NCBI GenBank assembly: GCA_014529385.2
Contig: CM043942.1
Span: 7,439,001-7,503,000, forward strand
Direction: 5' to 3'
Source: Adiantum capillus-veneris
Lineage: Eukaryota > Streptophyta > Polypodiopsida > Polypodiales > Pteridaceae
Length of the DNA: 64,000 nucleotides
The position numbers were made by a program, and so were the translations under genes. The notes under the pieces are model-generated. The model did not search any database, was not told the origin of the DNA, and was given only the letters and a program-made list of their open reading frames with translations. This document shows, piece by piece, positions 31,571 to 42,879 of this stretch. Each line of letters starts with the position of its first letter. Positions within the stretch are counted from its first letter, which is position 1.

Positions 31571-33545
31571 GGTACCACTATCAACTTCCGCTCTTCCATT
31601 GCTACTAGTAATTGGCTTTTTCCGTTCTTCCCTTGCTATTTGAGGGGGGTTGCCATGCAAGTAGCATAATACCAATGGATCTCACCCAAATTTGTAGACT
31701 TTTAGATGCAAGGCTAGTGACCTTAGGATTGGTTGCAATAAGTATGCTCCTCTACAAAAGAGAGAAGGGGAAGAAATTAAGCTTTACTCATGTAGATTAA
31801 ATAAATCCTCCTCTATCTACTCAACCCTCCAATACTAAGCATGAAAGATGAGATGGAAGCTTCAACCACATCTTGAGAAAGGTGATGTAGAAATCACTCA
31901 ATAAATGAGATGCTTCTCCACTAATACAAAACTAAGAAAGATGTGATGGAAGCTACAACCACACCTTAAAAAAGGCGATGTTGAAACCACTCAATAAATG
32001 AGATGCTTCTCCACTAATATAAAACTCGAATCACTCTGAACTTATCACACATTGATTGTATATATTAGGAGAACTTAAGCAACAACATAATATTTAAGCA
32101 CTTTACCAACACACTTATAGAAACCATTCTACTAATTAAGGATGCATGCTTGACAAGATGAGATAAAGGAAATGAAAGAAGAAATAATAAAGTCCACTAA
32201 AAAATGACAAAGGAATTGAGAGAAGAAATGATGAAGTCCATTAAAAAATGGCCACCATCTGAAGACTTGGAGGAGGCATAGACACAATAAGATCTTGGAA
32301 CATGTAAACGTAAAGATGAAGCTCCAACCTAATGAACCTAATGAATTCTCTCCTTGCCTCAATATGCACTTTGGAAATGAGATGAAGCAGCCCTAATTTC
32401 TTTGAGAAAGTAATTTTCAAACTTGCATAGAATCCTCCTCTAAAGTGGTCTATCTATCGGGAATTGAGTACAAGGAATAAATTTGAGTCAATATTTCCAG
32501 TGAACTATAGTTCCTAGGCTTTAAGGAGGTCTTATAGGATGTATTTGTCCCTATATCAATTGCTTGTATCGTTTTCTCCTACCTTATTTCTCTTATCTAT
32601 TCTTGCAAATCCTTGATTGCAAGTGACATCCTTCTGAGACCTAGCAATGTCCCTTTGGATTTCCTTATATCTTTGTGTTATATATGGAGTGCATGCTACA
32701 AAATAGCAGGCATGGCATCCGTTATCCACCTTTGCTCAGAACTAAATTTTGGCTAAATACATTGGCTCCACTAAGTATTGATTTAAAGCTTCTTTCCATG
32801 ATTTCTTGTAGTAAGTTTAAGTCACATGTGGCCATATACATGCACAATGCCTAATATATCTATAAATGCACAATGCATAATAACTATGTACCAATCAATT
32901 ATCCGTAGAATGGTTGAAGTACCATCCATGCTCTTTCTCCATGTCCATTGTCCAAGTAATGTTTGGACTCTCTTTGCTTTCAATGACTTATGTCTCCAAT
33001 TGTGTTTCCTTTCCAATTTCAAGAAACTCTAGTGGCACATGGGTGAGTAGATGAGTGGTTGCATAGCAATGGGTGTAGGCTAGGTGGCCTATCTCTTCAT
33101 CTCATCTTTCTCTAGATTGGTAGATTCTCTCTTTAAGGCTTACATTTCCTCTTTTAGGATTGCATTTTCTTCCTATTTTTCCATAATGGCATTGCTTTAG
33201 TTCCTTGATTGAACTATTAGGGCTACTATGTCTCATGGTGCCTATAGCTATATTCTTAGGTGCTCTTGTAGCTTGGTAGAAATTTCCAAATTCTCTTCTC
33301 ATTGAGTAGTTATAGATCTTGGAAAAGGCGAGCCCTAGGCTAACTCAAACTCCCTCATAATAAGAACCACTAAAACATCCTTCATTTGGTCCTTTTCTCT
33401 AGGAGAAAGCTCAAATTTCTCCATGACATCATCATAAGACTCTTATTATCCATTATTGCTTTTGTTTTTTCTTGAAGAGCTTAGGATTAACTTAATTTGA
33501 AGGCATAGAGTTGTGTCCCACTCATGTAATTTTCATTTTAGACCC
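31571..33545. other. No gene recognised; two short tandem duplications
   Basis: Mostly AT-rich and unassigned. A minus-strand frame at 33302-33102 is rich in Lys/Arg/Asn, but no family is recognised. C2 is inserted at 33550/37245 in this sequence. Confidence 0.45.
31852..32037. repeat. 93-bp tandem duplication
   Basis: GATGGAAGCT at 31852 and at 31945 begin two copies of a unit that includes CACTCAATAAATGAGATGC and TCTCCACTAATA, with about ten differences. A second duplication of 44 bp follows at 32168 and 32212. Confidence 0.85.
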
Positions 33546-33550
33546 TAAGC

Positions 33551-33736
33551 TGTTGGGGTCAGCCCAACTTGGGCGGTTACTTGGGTGTGAACTCTTGTAA
33601 ATGCCTTTATAAGGCTCATCAAAATCAAATGCAAACTCTCTTTCATTTTGTACAACATACGTATCTCTCTCTCTCTCTCTCTCTACATATCTATGTCGGT
33701 TTGAGAAGCAGTGTGCTTTCGCTTCAGAGCTCAACA
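33551..33736 (+). repeat. C2 5' LTR
   Basis: 186 bp. An inverted GCCCAACTTGGGC lies near its start. A short (TC)n lies at 33664-33684, where the 3' LTR has a much longer (CCT)n(CT)n tract; this accounts for most of the length difference. Confidence 0.92.
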
Positions 33737-33738
33737 AT

Positions 33739-33750
33739 TGGTATCAGAGC
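33739..33750 (+). other. C2 primer binding site (initiator tRNA-Met)
   Basis: TGGTATCAGAGC, two bases after the LTR end. Confidence 0.93.
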
Positions 33751-33999
33751 TTTGGTTTGGTGATCATGAAGCTTAAAGAAGCATCCTTGATTGATTCAAG
33801 TGGAGCTTCAAGCTTGAAAGCAAGGAGGCTGTATGGTTCTTGGTTTCTGTGTTGTTGATTTGGCCTCTTCATGGAGCTTTGCAATTATCTTCATTTTTGG
33901 GGCTTATACACATAGATTGCCCCATCGACAAATATAAACTGGCAAAGAACTTGGAGTACTACCATGAATGAGGCGTGGAAGTGGGTTGTCTAGTTAGCA

Positions 34000-34374
34000 G
34001 TGTGTGGCCATCAAAGATTTCATGAAAGCAAGCGGTTGAAATTTTTAAATGTCATAGAAACATGTTTTAAACTACAGGCAGAGGGTGTAGGAAGTTTAGG
34101 AGGAAGCATGGAAAGGGAAGGCGGCATGCGTGGCCAGCAAGGAAATTTGACCCTAATTGGGCAGCACCAAGAAATTGGAGGCAAGGCCAAGATTGCAGTT
34201 GTGGAATCAGTTGGAGTTGCCGATTCTTGTGATAATAAGAACGCTATTACAAAATCGATCTCCTACATGCAGAATGAACGCTATTATGCCAATCCGAAGC
34301 TAGAATCGGGTTTGGGGCAGCAGAGGTCGAGCGTGATCAAGCTGCAAACATTTGGCTTCTTATGCCTAATGTGA
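34000..34374 (+). CDS. C2 internal open frame, unidentified
   Basis: 124 codons starting MCGHQRFHESKRL, Gly/Gln/Lys-rich, no transmembrane segment and no known motif. It lies where gag would be expected, about 250 bp after the primer site, and could be a residue of gag that is no longer recognisable or a chance frame. The frame runs into the first internal direct repeat (34358). Confidence 0.25.
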   Translation: MCGHQRFHESKRLKFLNVIETCFKLQAEGVGSLGGSMEREGGMRGQQGNLTLIGQHQEIGGKAKIAVVESVGVADSCDNKNAITKSISYMQNERYYANPKLESGLGQQRSSVIKLQTFGFLCLM

Positions 34375-34690
34375 TAAGGCATTTGACTCTGATCAAGGGA
34401 TATGTGAATCCGTGTCAGATTTCTACAAATCCACCACCGGGCGGTGCCATGTGTTGACAGACACTATAGGTTGGTCATTCAGATCTGTTTTACTGGTTAA
34501 TCGGATTGTAGTGAGTTGGATTGTAGTCAGTCAGATGTTGGTCTATCGGATTTTGTTGGCCAGTCAGATGTTGCTTAGTCGGATTTTTTTGGTTAGTCAA
34601 ATTCTGGTAGGTTTAATCAGTTGAGGTTAAAGCTATAAATTGTAATGTTCTTGGGGAGTTTTTGGACGAGTCATATGAGAAATCAGTTAC

Positions 34691-34751
<61 letters not shown>

Positions 34752-34830
34752 TGCTCTCTCTCAGTCTTTACATGCAGTTTTGAGAGTCGATCTCTGTGTT
34801 TTTCCTTGTTGAGGGTGTATGCCCTCAACA
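34358..34830 (+). repeat. Internal direct repeat R1 of C2 (LTR-like)
   Basis: 473 bp nearly identical to 35722-36211. It contains a run of GTCGGATTTT/GTCAGATGTT-type units (34490-34620), a 57 bp (CT)n (34693-34749), and ends in the palindrome TGTTGAGGG-6-CCCTCAACA (34807-34830). The CTCAACA end resembles a copia LTR end. The sequence after R1 (CTTTGGTGATCACGG) is not a standard primer site, and no duplication flanks the R1-R2 unit. Confidence 0.85.
34693..34749. repeat. (CT)n microsatellite in R1
   Basis: About 57 bp; the homologous tract in R2 (36067-36130) is about 64 bp. Confidence 0.95.
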
Positions 34831-35721
34831 CTTTGGTGATCACGGTGGTTAGTGATGAAGTCTCACAATTGTTTCTTGCCGGCGGAATACAACTGGGTGT
34901 TGAAGAGCATGAATGGCAAGGTGCGGAAGATGGTTGCTGTGGGAAAAGTCAAGCAAGGGTTGAATAAGCAAGGTGCTAAATGTGCCATGAAGAAGTTTCA
35001 ACAAACACAGCTAAGCATGGCGTCTGCATTCTGTGTGCAGAGCTCCGTCACCACCTCGGCCTCTTCCCTACTCACAAAATCAAGTTCTTCATCTCAATTG
35101 GCACGTGCAGTTACACAGTTGTGCAGAGTTCCTTCTTCGACACATCTGTACACACACACACACACACACCCACAACATGAAATGGGCATTGTAGCGTGTC
35201 CATGGAAAGTTCAGAAGAAGCTTGCCCGTGAATGAAGCATAGCAGGAAGGAGATTATCAGGAGCACGTCATAGCAGGAAGGAGATTATAGGGAGCAGGTC
35301 GGGTCACAAAGAAGCTAGGCTGGCTGCTTTCAGCAAAAATGTGGATGTCATGCAGAAATCATTATTGCTGATTTATTGTCATTTCAAAAATTTAAGGAGG
35401 CATTGATGCATAAAAAGGATGTCTATCAAATGGAATTGCACATACAACCTTGAATAATGAAGTCAGTGAAGAAGGAGTCTCTCAAGGAGTCGATATCAAG
35501 GGTTTTTTCTGGAAGCGGTATCAAGATGATGAATCTTGACGAGGACGAAGTGATCCAAGGGAGGCATACTGGCAAAAACAAGATTGGATGTACTACCTAG
35601 AGACATGGAGCTTGCAAGCAGCACAATCTTGGACTAGCTTATGGAGGGATCTTTTGGTGAACCATTGCCAAATGAAATCATTATGTTTTTCCCACATGTT
35701 TTATTCTCAAATGTTTTGTAA

Positions 35722-36063
35722 TCTTATGCCTAATGTGATAAGGCATTTGACTCTGATCAAGGGATATGTGAATCCGTGTCAGATTTCTACAAAATCCACC
35801 AGTGCCATTTGTTGACAGACACTATAGGTTGGTCACTCAGATTTGTTTTGCTGGTTAATCGGATTGTAGTTCATAGGATTGTAGTGAGTCAGATTGTAGT
35901 CAGTCAGATGTTGGTCTGTCGGATTTTGTTGGTCACTCAGATGTTGCTTAGTCGGATTTTTCTGGTTAGTCAGATTCTGGTAGGTTTAGTCAGTTGAGGT
36001 TAAAGCTATAAATTGTAATGTTCTTGGGGAGTTTTTGGACGAGTCATATGAGAAATCAGTTAC

Positions 36064-36132
<69 letters not shown>

Positions 36133-36211
36133 TGCTCTCTCTCAGTCTTTACATGCAGTTTTGAGAGTCGATCTCTGTGGTTTTCCGTGTTGAGGGTGTA
36201 TGCCCTCAACA
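35722..36211 (+). repeat. Internal direct repeat R2 of C2 (LTR-like)
   Basis: 490 bp, homologous to R1 throughout. It differs by an extra GGATTGTAGT-type unit near 35870, a longer CT tract and scattered substitutions. 891 bp of non-coding DNA separate R1 from R2. Confidence 0.85.
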
Positions 36212-37000
36212 GAGTCTGTCATGCATCAGGAGAGGGAGGCCGTGACTATGGATTTCTTCCTGCTGCCCAGAGCCATGGCGAGGAAGGCCTGCGTTGAGGT
36301 GGTGAAGCAGATGCTACAACAAGCGTGTGATACACGCGTGCATACACACGCGACACACAAGCCATGTTGATTGTGTGCCTCACACGTACACACGCCCGAT
36401 TTCTCCATCGAGCCACACAATAGAGGGCCCCAATACATATATTTGTTTTGTTTAAAACATTACACATTGAAAAATAAAGTTCCCTCAAGAGGCTTTCCCA
36501 CGGCTGCGAACAATTAGACGTCAAGCGATACATGGTTCCTAGCCACATTTACAGTTTTGTAGCACTATTAGTGTGTGATTGATGTGCCAGTTATTGCCCT
36601 TCACCTCTGTCATGTTTTGACATCAAAGATCCTTCCTTATGATGTTCGCATGATGTATACTATGTGTTGAAGCTCCTTTCTCATTATGTATCTCCATATG
36701 GACTCAAGGTAGTGAACCGTGTATCCGCCTCCATGTGTGTGTCAAGTTCTATGTCATGTCGGCATAGTGAGCACATTTGATAGAAGAAGAAGGCAACGAA
36801 TCTCTTGCTTTCTGTGAAATGAGTGATGTTCTTTGAAGATAATTTTACCTTCTCTTGTTTAAGGGGAGGTGCTACATGCCATCCTGTGTGGATATTGTCA
36901 TCTTGTGTGGATCTGTCATCCTTAGTGGATATTGGATTGTATCTTCACCTTTTGAGTCTAGTTCTAGGGGGCGCTGTGAAGAAGCTTATGTTAAGTTTGG
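36212..37000 (+). other. C2 3' interior, no gene
   Basis: Unassigned. The last 200 bp contain three GTGGAT(AT)-TTG/CTGTCATC-like modules (36885-36940) before the polypurine tract. Confidence 0.5.
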
Positions 37001-37014
37001 TTGAAGGGGGTGAT
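37001..37014 (+). other. C2 polypurine tract
   Basis: TTGAAGGGGGTGAT directly before the TG of the 3' LTR, in the usual copia form. Confidence 0.8.
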
Positions 37015-37147
37015 TGTTGGGGTCCGCCCAACTTGGGCGGTCACTTGGGTGTGAACTCTTGTATATGCCTTTATAAGGCTTATCAAAATCAAATGCAAAC
37101 TCTGTCATTTTGTATAGCATACGTATCTTATCCTCCTCCTCCTCCTC

Positions 37148-37197
<50 letters not shown>

Positions 37198-37244
37198 GCT
37201 ATGTCGGTTCGAGAAGCAGTGCGCTTTCGCTTCAGAGCTCAACA
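37015..37244 (+). repeat. C2 3' LTR
   Basis: 230 bp, pairs with 33551-33736. The (CCT)n(CT)n tract at 37131-37193 is expanded. Confidence 0.92.
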
Positions 37245-37388
37245 TAAGCTTTATCCTTGAGTAGTGCATATTGATGAAGTGGTGGTGACTTGTGCATATA
37301 AAGATATTGTTTTGTTGGCCAACTCCCCTAACATATTTATCATCTATGCTATGTTGGAATCCATTAAGGACAATTTTAGTAATGATTC

Positions 37389-37992
37389 TTTGCAATTGGT
37401 GTAGTGAAACTCTAGATCCTTGAGCTTCTTGATGCCTCATAGCATCATATCTTAGTGAGAGCTATTAGCATGACATTGTCTTCCCCTCTTAAGTATCCAA
37501 TATCGGTTTTTTGCAATGATGGATATTGATGTACCTATGTTCATGGCTATCTTTCTCTTAGACTCTCTTATTAATTCATCAAGATCCATTTCTTTAGTAA
37601 GTGCTTCTTTGGAATTGGGGTTTGTTCTTGTCCACATCATTAAGTTATAAGATGTCCCACTTATTTCATCTAAGGGCATGGTCATAGATCTTTGCAATTG
37701 ATCTAGTGAAACTCTAGATCCTTGAGCTTCTTGATGCCTCATAGCATCATATCTTAGTGAGAGCTATCATCATGGCATTGTCTTCCCCTCTTTAGTATCC
37801 AATATCGGCTTTTCAATTATGGATATTGATGTACCTATGTTCATGGCTATCTTTCTCTTAGACTCTATTATTAATTCATCAAAATATATTTCTTTAGTAA
37901 CCGCTTCTTTGGAATTGGGGTTTGTTCTTGTCCACATCATTAAGTTATAAGATGCTCCACTTATTTCATCTAAGGGCATGATCATAGATCTT
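37389..37992 (-). repeat. 302-bp tandem duplication with protein-like content
   Basis: GTGAAACTCTAGATCC at 37404 and 37706 mark the period. On the minus strand both units encode a similar peptide (MPLDEISG, YNLMMWTRTNPNSKEA, KRKIAMNIGTSISII). The reading frame is kept in each unit, with scattered replacements. I do not recognise the family. It flanks C2 and may belong to the same decayed minus-strand element as the frame at 33302-33102. Copies are over 90% alike by eye. Confidence 0.75.
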
Positions 37993-38782
37993 CTTTCATT
38001 TTTGTGTGAACAATCCAAAGGACATAGTTAACCCAACTAGTGCATGGAGGCTATGAGAGGGTATCAAAATCTCACAAAACCTAGTTACAACATGTTACAA
38101 TCAAATGATGACCTCAAGTGATACCCATATCATTGAAAGCTAGTTTACAATTGCTAGTCTAACTCATGCATTTCACCTTGCTAATGGTATCAAATTGAGA
38201 TATACAAGACCATCTAGAATCACATTAGGGCATCAAATCCATCAAATGAATGCTGGATTGAAAAAAAAAAAACTCAAAGTAGTACTAAGTTTATCAAGTC
38301 AAGTTTGGCAATAGATACACCCTATAGATTTGTAATGCCAAGCTCTATCCATATCTACTCTCAAAATCACAATTTTCTACAAATCTGGTTATCTTGTCAA
38401 TACAATTCATACAACTTGCAAACTAAGTGATGTAGACAAATTGGAAGCCATCGGTCCTAATAATCTAAGCAACTGAGGCTCACATGCACACTTGTAAAAC
38501 AATAAGTAAAGTCATGGAGACTCACTTTTAGTGGTAAGCTTTAACTTATCAACTAATAGCCTGCTCCATATTTGATCTATGCATAGCCTCTTCTATGTTT
38601 ATCTCTTCCCAGGTTATTTAGCTAGTTTTGAGCCCGTACCATCCCATGCCACTTATTCTGAGGCTTGTTTTTGAAGAGGTTCTCTCAAATTCTTAGCTTC
38701 TTTTATAAACAAGTTTCCTCTCCCTTCGTCAGACTACATGCTAGTCGAAATTTTATGCACTAGTGTAGTCTTTCCCTTAGTT
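37993..38782. other. No gene recognised; flank of G3
   Basis: AT-rich sequence without conserved frames; it contains an A-run near 38260. The GTCCC target duplication of G3 begins at 38783. Confidence 0.5.
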
Positions 38783-38787
38783 GTCCC

Positions 38788-39367
38788 TGTGCGCGTATGT
38801 CGCATGTGTCAATGCAAGGAATTTGCCGATACACTGTGTGCGAGCCACAAATGGAACCAAGCACACAACAAGCCTAAACTAGTAAGCTCAAAGATGGCGA
38901 TGGTGTGTCACTCACCGCTCTACGCTTGCTGTCGTGGAGGATTCCTCACCGCGAAGAAGAGGGAGATGCCGCTACGCCACGCTCAACCGCCTCACCGCCG
39001 TCGTGCCGCCACAATGCTCGATCGCACACACACTCTCTCTCTCTCTCTCACGCATACACACACACACACACACACAAGGAGATGAAGAAGAAGAAGATGG
39101 AGATGGAGAAAGAGCACTCTTCAATTGCACAAATGAGAGAATGAGTGAATTTTAGGTTTAGTTGACTTTTATATGAGATTGCACCATTCACACTTGGGTG
39201 CCCATGCTTAGCTAACTAATCCCTTGAATGCTCCAGTTAGAGTGCACCTCTCATTGACGATCACTCTTACCCTTTTCCTATTGGACGGACAAGCCCGGTA
39301 CCTGACTCTACCAAATAAATAATACAACGTCCATCGTAGGTGATAGGAATGTGCGTGAGGGTTAACA
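38788..39367 (-). repeat. G3 3' LTR
   Basis: 580 bp, TG...CA. It pairs with 52154-52706 and shares with it a GATAGGAATGTGCGT variant, near the TGTTAACCC end, that G1, G2 and G4 lack. Confidence 0.9.
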
Positions 39368-39381
39368 TGCCCCCCTTCCTG
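39368..39381 (-). other. G3 polypurine tract
   Basis: Minus strand CAGGAAGGGGGGCA adjacent to the LTR start. Confidence 0.85.
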
Positions 39382-41130
39382 ATGTAGATTCCGTCCTTGG
39401 AAGCTATTGAGTTGAAGCTCGTTCGTTGAGGTGGAAGATCATTTAGGATGAATGTCCTTAGCCTTCTTCAGTCACTGCAAAATCAAACAACATTGGCACA
39501 GTAATTGCATTCTCATATACAATTGAAAAGCATATGCAGTTTTAAGTAGACAAATTGATTGGTAGCAGAATTCTAAACCATTTATTAGCAATAAACATTA
39601 AATTGCAATATAATCAAACGCATAAACAGTTGTAAAGGTAAAAAATTAAACAAGTCTGGGGTCGCTAATTTAACGGTAGAAAGGCACTAAAGATCGATGG
39701 GCAAGCTTCTCAATTTTCTCTGGTCAATTAAGTTGTTTAATCGCGAGAGCCAAGTATTTAATGTCCGAGGGTTGACTAGAGTCTATACCTAGAAGACCTT
39801 GTAGTTAAGCTTTGATAAAAGGAATTTCTGATGAAATCATCGCTTGACTTATTTCCTTTTCTTTGAGCCCCCAAAGTCTTTTCACAATGATTCAATTTTG
39901 ATGTGTGTGCTTATTTTGTATGCCTGGGTTTTTTGCCTTTCAAGGAAAAGCGCCCACACTGGGAACCTCTAGGGCTCTTGTACCATAGGCGATACATGTG
40001 AGTGGAGTACCAAATCAAGCGGAAAATTCTATTCCAGCTTAAAATTTTACATTGTGGCACTTTGATTTTTTTGTTTGTTCGTTTTCAGCATTTTAATTTT
40101 GTAACTTTGGGGGGTCATATAACACTATTACCCTCCCCAGGCTCATCACACTAGTAAACTCCCTTTATAATACTTAAGCTAAAGGTCAATAGGGACTAAG
40201 CCCACTAGAAAGCCCTAGTACATTTCACACAACGCTGCCTAAATCGGATTAAGAACCTAAGTAACCATTGATAATTAGGAAGGCATTTCCCATGGTATTA
40301 AGAGAAGATCTCTAACGCCTAGCTTGGTCAAACTAGCTTAGTCGGACTACTTGATTTTTAAACCTAGACAAGTGATTATGACAAAAAATTACATTGAATT
40401 TAATGTTTGATACTAAGAAAATGCGATGAATATTATGCTACCAATCACAATTAAAGCAGACAAACATGGATGCAAAAAGATAAGGGGCAATGCTAATGGA
40501 CAAGAAACACCTGTTTGTGTTGATGGTCGTGCTTGATTTGAAGTGTGAACAAGGTAAAGATTCCATGAAGGTCCAAATCCTAACAACAACAACACGCTCC
40601 TGTACACACTAGGAAACACAAAGAATACCTCTAGGAGGCACATCACTGGGAAAAAAGAACTTTGTTGATTACTAAACTCTAAAACAGAAACACTTCTATC
40701 GTACTAATCTTACCTACCCTCCATCACTCGAGTGATAAGGATCAAAGGTGTTTGATGACATAGTTTTTTGTTTCAGTGTACCGGATGTGAATGTGTGGGT
40801 CTGATCAATGCTTTGAATTTTATTGTGCATACTCGTTTGCTAATTGCTCTTGCTCTTTATTATTTTTTGTGTTTTGTGAGTATAAGGCTTTATATATACA
40901 TTCCCTAATATTGGGAGATTGAGAGGTCAGGGAGGAAGGTTGAGAGGGGAGTGAGTGAATGATGACTGTCAACAAACACTCCCCCCTTCCTTGGGTAGTC
41001 ATACCGTTTGAAATGTGCTCGTCACCCTTTGAAACCAATTGTTCCAGTTGGTAATAGGTGAGGATCTTTGCTAGTAGTTTTCTATTACCTTAGGTGCCTC
41101 GTCGCGTTGCAAGGGTGGTAAGGTACTCTC
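39382..41130 (-). other. G3 3' non-coding region
   Basis: About 1.75 kb collinear with the 3' regions of G1, G2 and G4. No conserved frame. Confidence 0.7.
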
Positions 41131-41862
41131 ACATGATCGAACTTGAAGTGGTTCATCAGGTGATTCTTGAACACTAGGCGGTGTGGAAGTGAGTACGCCC
41201 GATTTCCCATGACTTTAAGTCACTTTCTTCTTGGATGACACTAGGTATGGCTAAGGGTCTATGGACTTGGTGAGGTTGTTGTTGCGTAGGAAATACGGTG
41301 TTTGTAATTTGGATCTACCTAGGTGCTGGTTCTAGATCCCTTTGGGTATCTTCTACCAAACTCCTTAATTGCTTGACTCGCTCAATCTCCTCTATAGGGT
41401 TTGGATAAGTTCCTATCTTCTTCTTGGATCCTGGCCATTGTGGCGCATGAAGATCTTCCTTGTTGGTTTCTATCTTAGTGGTCGTCTTGGTCTCCATGGT
41501 TACATCAATTACACATGAGTATCGGCATTGTAGACGTGCTTGCTTGATTGGTTTGCATTAGTGTGGCGTTCTTTTGTAGCCTAATAGGACACTTGGCTAC
41601 ACGATGTGGACCTCCACACTCATATCATTGAAGAGGTGGTCTCTTAGCAGTGTAATTGATATTTTGGACTCTTACCGCAAGAGCAACTACTTGATATACA
41701 GGTTTGACTTGTCCCCAATAGTCCTCCATGTAGTATTGTGGACTTTCTTCAAGTACATCCATCCCATAGGAAATATTAGGGTCTATATCTTCCTCATAGC
41801 CTTCGGAACAAGCAATAGATTACTCACAACCCACTTGATTCACTGAAGTGATTCTCGGATGT
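41131..41862 (-). pseudogene. G3 gag remnant on the far side of G4
   Basis: Minus strand. Fragments match the gag linker (KKIGTYPNPIEEIERVKQL near 41440-41380) and the third knuckle (YECGGPHR near 41625, whose first Cys codon is now TGA). Between them, and again near 41190, large parts present in G4 are missing, including knuckle 4 and the whole protease. What remains cannot encode a working protein. Confidence 0.75.
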
Positions 41863-41867
41863 GGTGG

Positions 41868-42469
41868 TGTTAACCCTCACGGCTCACGGACACCCTATCA
41901 CCTACGACGGACGTTGTAACCTACGGCGGACTTGTATTATTTATTTGGTAGAGTCAGGTACCGGGCTTGTCAGTCCAATAGGAAAAGGGTAAGAGTGATC
42001 GCCAATGAGAGGCGCACTCTAACTGAAACATTCAAGGGATTAGTTGGCTAAGAATGGGCTCCCAAGTGTGAATGGGGCGAGCTCATATAAAAGTCAACTA
42101 AACCTAAAATTCACTCATTCTCTCATTTGTGCAATTGAAGAGTGCTCTTACTCCATCTCATTCTTCTTCTTCATCTCTGTGTGTGTGTGTGTGAGAGAGA
42201 GAGTGAGAGAGGGAGAGAGAGGGAGTGTGTGGGTGATCGAGCATTACGAAGGCAGAACGGCGGTGAAGCGGTTGAGCACGGCGAAGCGGCGGCTCTTTCT
42301 TCTTCGCAGCGAGGAATCCTCCACGAAGCAAGCGTAGAGCGGTGAGTGACACACCATCGCCTTCTTTGAGCTTACTAGTTTAGGCTTGTTGTGTGCTTGG
42401 AGCCATTTGTGGCTCGCACACGGTGTATCGGCAAGTTCCTTGCATTGACACGTGCGACATACGCGCACA
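41868..42469 (+). repeat. G4 5' LTR
   Basis: TG...CA, 602 bp. The microsatellite here is an imperfect GAGAGAGAGTGAGAGAGGGA run. Confidence 0.92.
42086..42092 (+). promoter_or_regulatory. TATA box of G4 5' LTR
   Basis: TATAAAA in the shared GAGCTCATATAAAAGTCAAC context. Confidence 0.7.
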
Positions 42470-42473
42470 TTTT

Positions 42474-42490
42474 TGGCGCCGCTGCCGGGG
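42474..42490 (+). other. G4 primer binding site (tRNA-Asp type)
   Basis: TGGCGCCGCTGCCGGGG, 16 of 17 positions complementary to plant tRNA-Asp, four bases after the LTR. Confidence 0.92.
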
Positions 42491-42879
42491 AATGCCATAC
42501 ATGAAGCTCGAGTAGCACTCTGTGCTTCTCCGTGGTGCAATTTCAATTACACGAAAGGTAGGGAAGGAGTGTGTGTGTGTTGAGAAGAGGGATTTGGTGT
42601 TATACTGTGTGTTTTTTTTTGTTAATGGAGTTTTCAAAGGTACTGTGTTTATTCTCTGTGTATTAAGGTAGTTAGTTTTCTTTGTTAATGGAGATTTCAA
42701 AGGTTCTGTGTTTATTCTCTGTGTATTAAGGTAGTTAGTTTTCTGTGTACAGTAAGTAGGAAGTAGATTAGTGAGAGTTAATAGAGTGTGTTAGTGTGTA
42801 AGAGTAGGTGTATTAGTTAGAAGTAGGTAGATAGAGTGTGTGTGTGCTCTCACGCAAGCCGCGACGATCTTATCCTTTT

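Larger units (their letters stand above)
33551..37244 (+). mobile_element. C2: copia-type LTR element without recognisable coding region
   Basis: LTRs at 33551-33736 (186 bp) and 37015-37244 (230 bp) both start TGTTGGGGTC and end GAGCTCAACA. TAAGC duplications lie at 33546-33550 and 37245-37249. An initiator tRNA-Met primer site and a polypurine tract are in the right places. The 3.28 kb interior has no gag, protease, integrase or RT motif. The longest frame (34000-34374) is Gly/Lys-rich and unidentified. A ~475-490 bp direct repeat pair (34358-34830, 35722-36211) lies inside. It is non-autonomous, mobilised if at all by a related copia element. Confidence 0.9.

Noticed and set aside
34358-36211. 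R1-R2 as a separate, nested LTR retrotransposon
   Set aside because: No 5-bp target duplication at the outer ends, no polypurine tract before R2, and CTTTGGTGATCACGG after R1 is not a known primer site. Kept only as an LTR-like direct repeat.
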